NCBI GenBank assembly: GCA_002432545.1
Contig: DJFR01000167.1
Coordinates: 2,019-10,784 of the forward strand
Source of the DNA: Flammeovirgaceae bacterium UBA5867
GTDB taxonomy: Bacteria > Bacteroidota > Bacteroidia > Cytophagales > Cyclobacteriaceae
DNA: 8,766 nucleotides
Direction: 5' to 3'
Shown here piece by piece: positions 6,965 through 8,766 of this stretch. Position 1 is the first letter of the stretch; every line of letters begins with the position of its first letter. A model generated the notes under the pieces. It ran no database searches, had not been told where the DNA came from, and was given only the letters and a program-made list of their open reading frames with translations. A program made the position numbers and the translations under genes.

Positions 6965-7814
6965 TGATAAAAAACTTATCTATATAATCAGCTATCTCCG
7001 CATGAAATTCCTCCAAAGCAAAATGCCCGGTGTTCAGCAAATGTATCTCTGCCTTGGGAAGATCTTTTTTATAAGCCAGTGCTCCTTTCCCGGTAAACAT
7101 AGCATCGTTCTTTCCCCAGGTGATTAATGCTGGTGGCTGATGCTCTCGCAAATATTTTTGCCACACCGGATATAGTGCCAGGTTGTTACGATAATCATAG
7201 AGTAGATCTAATTGAATCTCTTTGTTACCGGGTCGGTCTAAAAATAGCTGGTCATACCGGTATGCATCCGGACTTATCTTCTGCACATCTTCAACACCAT
7301 CTATATACTGAAACTTTGTTCCTTCGGCTGTCAGTATATTTCGCATGGCATTTTCAGTTTCCGTATTACGGTTTGCCCAGAAGCGCTTGCCATCGTCAAT
7401 AGCAGGACCTATACCTTCTTCGTAAGCATTGGCATTTTGAATGATGAGAGCTTCAATAAGCTCTGGTCTGCGCACAGCAATTCTATATCCTACCGGGGAT
7501 CCATAGTCCTGCATATACAGGCTGAATTTTGCAAGCTTCAACGCATCGATAAATTTTTCGATCGTTACTGAGAGGTTATCAAATGTATAGGTATATTTTT
7601 CACGATCGGGCATATCGCTATTACCAAAGCCCGGATAATCCGGAGCAATGAGATAATACCGATCCGCTAAATCATTCATCAGGTCACGATACATGTGTGA
7701 CGAAGACGGAAATCCATGTAGTAAAAGAATCACCGGGTTAGAACGCGAACCCGCCTCGCGATAGAAAATATTGACTCCTTCGATGGAGAGCGTTTTGTAA
7801 GATATAGATGCCAT
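6939..7814 (-). CDS. Alpha/beta hydrolase with aspartate nucleophile (epoxide hydrolase/haloalkane dehalogenase-like fold)
   Basis: A 291-residue alpha/beta-hydrolase-fold enzyme, probably cytoplasmic since no signal peptide is seen. Visible motifs: HGFP at 33-36 (oxyanion-side motif), DYPGFGNSD at 59-67, the nucleophile elbow MQDYGSPVG with Asp103, the acid Asp237 in WGKNDAMF, and the base His264 in TGHFALEE. An Asp nucleophile is typical of epoxide hydrolases and haloalkane dehalogenases rather than esterases. However, the Trp normally following it is Tyr104, and the dehalogenase Asn after HG is Phe35, so the usual halide-binding pair is absent. A cap with NANAYEEG and LDLLYDYRNNLALYP (202-216) belongs to a conserved, largely uncharacterised group. 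Substrate is unknown. The last residues, SELLGASC, are encoded by a REP-like repeat. No -7 element is visible in front, so it may be cotranscribed with the reductase 233 bp upstream. Confidence 0.9.
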   Translation of the reverse strand: MASISYKTLSIEGVNIFYREAGSRSNPVILLLHGFPSSSHMYRDLMNDLADRYYLIAPDYPGFGNSDMPDREKYTYTFDNLSVTIEKFIDALKLAKFSLYMQDYGSPVGYRIAVRRPELIEALIIQNANAYEEGIGPAIDDGKRFWANRNTETENAMRNILTAEGTKFQYIDGVEDVQKISPDAYRYDQLFLDRPGNKEIQLDLLYDYRNNLALYPVWQKYLREHQPPALITWGKNDAMFTGKGALAYKKDLPKAEIHLLNTGHFALEEFHAEIADYIDKFFISELLGASC

Positions 7815-7843
7815 ATTTAAAGAGTTGTTAGTTGCTAGCTTCC

Positions 7844-8042
7844 AGCTGCGAGTTTTTGAAAAGAGCGCTGGCTTCTGGCTGCTGGTTTATGGGGTGGTAA
7901 CGTAACAGTTACTGCTGCCTGTTCATACGTAAGTTTGCTTCTGCATCATTACCTATACTCTAATTTACCTTACTCAAACCAGCAACCAGCGGCTTGAAGC
8001 CAGCGGCCACTTCTCGTGGCTCGCACCTCAAAGCTCGCAGCT
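7844..8042. repeat. 199-bp imperfect palindrome made of two inverted REP-like copies around a unique core
   Basis: Three arm pairs are exact inverted matches in nested order: AGCTGCGAG (7844-7852) with 8034-8042, CGCTGGCTTC (7866-7875) with 7996-8005, and GCTGGTTT (7881-7888) with 7976-7983. The right side is longer because it holds an extra hairpin. The core 7889-7975 looks unique and has no open frame of note; it includes the small palindrome GTAACAGTTAC (7902-7912). The block fills most of the gap between the reductase stop and the hydrolase start. It resembles a paired REP/BIME unit or a small MITE; no target-site duplication is evident at its ends. Confidence 0.55.
7991..8038 (-). repeat. 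REP-like structured repeat, copy A, just 3' of the reductase gene
   Basis: On the minus strand the head GCGAGCTTTGAGGTGCGA (8038-8021) begins 10 bp after the reductase stop codon. It is followed by a hairpin GCCAC-GAGAA-GTGGC (8020-8006) and a second small palindrome GGCTTCAAGCC (8001-7991). Layout and orientation relative to the preceding gene match copy B at 6912-6964. No U-run follows, so it is not a standard terminator. Confidence 0.6.
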
Positions 8043-8047
8043 ATTTT

Positions 8048-8701
8048 CTAATATGCGGCCGTAAAGCGTTTGCGTATAAACTGCTTGTTCGTGAGTTCAT
8101 CTACCAGCACTACGGCAACGTCTTCAGGAGAAAGTCTGCTTACGCCTTTGTCATCGAAAACGGGTTGGTCGGTGCCAAGTCTATATTTACCGAGCCGACC
8201 ATCTTTTATACCGTGGTGCATTTCGATTGCCGGGCTGAAGAATGTCCAATCGAGGTCTTCTTCTTTACGGATGATGTTGAGGTAATCGCGTGCTGCCAAT
8301 GCTCCCGATTTCCACTCTGCAGGAAATTGTGGTGAATCTACCAGTTGAACGCCAGGCGCAACCTCCAGGCTACCCGCACCACCAATTACGATGAGACGTT
8401 TTACTCCCGATTTCTTTACACCCTGTTGTATAGCTTGTGAACCTTTGATGAAATCTTCATAGAGGTTAGGATTCTGCCAACCTGCATTATAGGCGCTGAT
8501 CACAGCATCATGACCACTTACCAGTTTCGCGATTTCATCGGAGTTGAAAGCATCACCTTTCTTTACCGTGAGGTTAGTATGCTGTGTCTTTATATTGTCT
8601 GTGTTACGGGCAATAGCGGTTACCTGGTGGCCACGCTCCAATGCTTCTGTTACGATGTGTGAGCCAACAAATCCGGAGGCTCCGATCAATGCAATTTTCA
8701 T
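8048..8701 (-). CDS. NAD(P)-binding reductase, atypical SDR (COG2910 putative NADH-flavin reductase type)
   Basis: A 217-residue single-domain Rossmann protein, the normal length for this group. The N-terminus MKIALIGASGFVGSHIV carries the GxxGxxG dinucleotide-binding motif (residues 7-12), and Arg32 in AIARN suggests NADP(H) preference. Further hallmark segments of COG2910/YwnB-like proteins are present: GHDAVISAYNAGW (68-80), GVKRLIVIGGAGSLEVAPGV (about 99-118), DLDWTFFSP (149-157), and the end RKRFTAAY. The classical SDR YxxxK catalytic pair is not seen, as expected for atypical SDRs of this type. Members are cytoplasmic and often annotated as NADH-flavin or quinone reductases, but the physiological substrate is usually unknown. 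The ATG is at 8701. The 65 bp upstream to the window end is AT-rich and holds an interrupted palindrome (8731-8749). The gene ends just before REP-like copy A. Confidence 0.92.
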   Translation of the reverse strand: MKIALIGASGFVGSHIVTEALERGHQVTAIARNTDNIKTQHTNLTVKKGDAFNSDEIAKLVSGHDAVISAYNAGWQNPNLYEDFIKGSQAIQQGVKKSGVKRLIVIGGAGSLEVAPGVQLVDSPQFPAEWKSGALAARDYLNIIRKEEDLDWTFFSPAIEMHHGIKDGRLGKYRLGTDQPVFDDKGVSRLSPEDVAVVLVDELTNKQFIRKRFTAAY

Positions 8702-8730
8702 AGTTATTAAAATTTAAATGGTTAGTTTAT

Positions 8731-8749
8731 TGTAATGTTTTTTGTTACA
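8731..8749. promoter_or_regulatory. Interrupted palindrome upstream of the reductase gene, possible operator
   Basis: TGTAA (8731-8735) and TTACA (8745-8749) flank a 9-bp T-rich spacer, 30 bp before the reductase ATG. No TAnnTTTG element is visible between it and the window edge. Short arms in AT-rich DNA can arise by chance, so this is only a candidate for a dimeric repressor site. Confidence 0.2.
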
Positions 8750-8766
8750 GTTTAAATCAAAAAAAA

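Noticed and set aside
6939..7814. Haloalkane dehalogenase assignment
   Set aside because: The nucleophile Asp fits, but the Trp and Asn halide-stabilising positions are Tyr104 and Phe35, so only a general hydrolase call is supported.
7994..8335. Plus-strand open frame of 113 codons over the repeat and reductase
   Set aside because: Antisense to the reductase, begins inside the repeat, and its product has no family features.
1..8766. tRNA, rRNA, CRISPR array, IS element or transposase gene
   Set aside because: I saw no cloverleaf-like segment, no regularly spaced direct repeats and no transposase motifs on either strand.

Overview
The window looks like chromosomal DNA of a Bacteroidota bacterium, most likely of the Chitinophagaceae type; the family-level placement is inference from protein style. 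Supporting signs are weak or absent Shine-Dalgarno sequences, copies of the TAnnTTTG -7 promoter element before some genes, frequent ATA codons, and lipoprotein versions of both the efflux adaptor and the outer-membrane channel. Every gene I can support is on the minus strand, so the region reads from high to low coordinates.

Region 1 (1-5770) is a tripartite RND efflux locus with its likely regulator in front: an AraC-type regulator (4895-5770), a 236-bp control region with nested inverted repeats and a possible -7 element, a periplasmic adaptor lipoprotein (3456-4637), an AcrB-like inner-membrane pump (223-3372), and the first 64 codons of a TolC/OprM-type outer-membrane lipoprotein (1-194, cut by the window edge). 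Together these would form one drug or solvent exporter spanning both membranes. A strong GC-rich hairpin lies between the adaptor and pump genes.

Region 2 (5771-6938) holds about 330 bp without a gene and then a small toxin-antitoxin-like cassette: a 62-codon gene joined by TAAATG to a zeta-toxin-like P-loop kinase. The kinase is broken by a single-base frameshift near its middle. A -7-like element only 4 nt before the small gene suggests a leaderless transcript.

Region 3 (6912-8766) holds two enzyme genes, an alpha/beta hydrolase with an aspartate nucleophile and a COG2910-type NAD(P)-binding reductase. Their 3' ends carry two copies of a short REP-like repeat in the same orientation. One copy encodes the last residues of the hydrolase. 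A third, degenerate, inverted copy makes a 199-bp imperfect palindrome between the two genes.

I found no clear new defence or biosynthetic system. The most unusual material is the structured intergenic repeat family, followed by the frameshifted toxin cassette and the hairpin inside the efflux operon.
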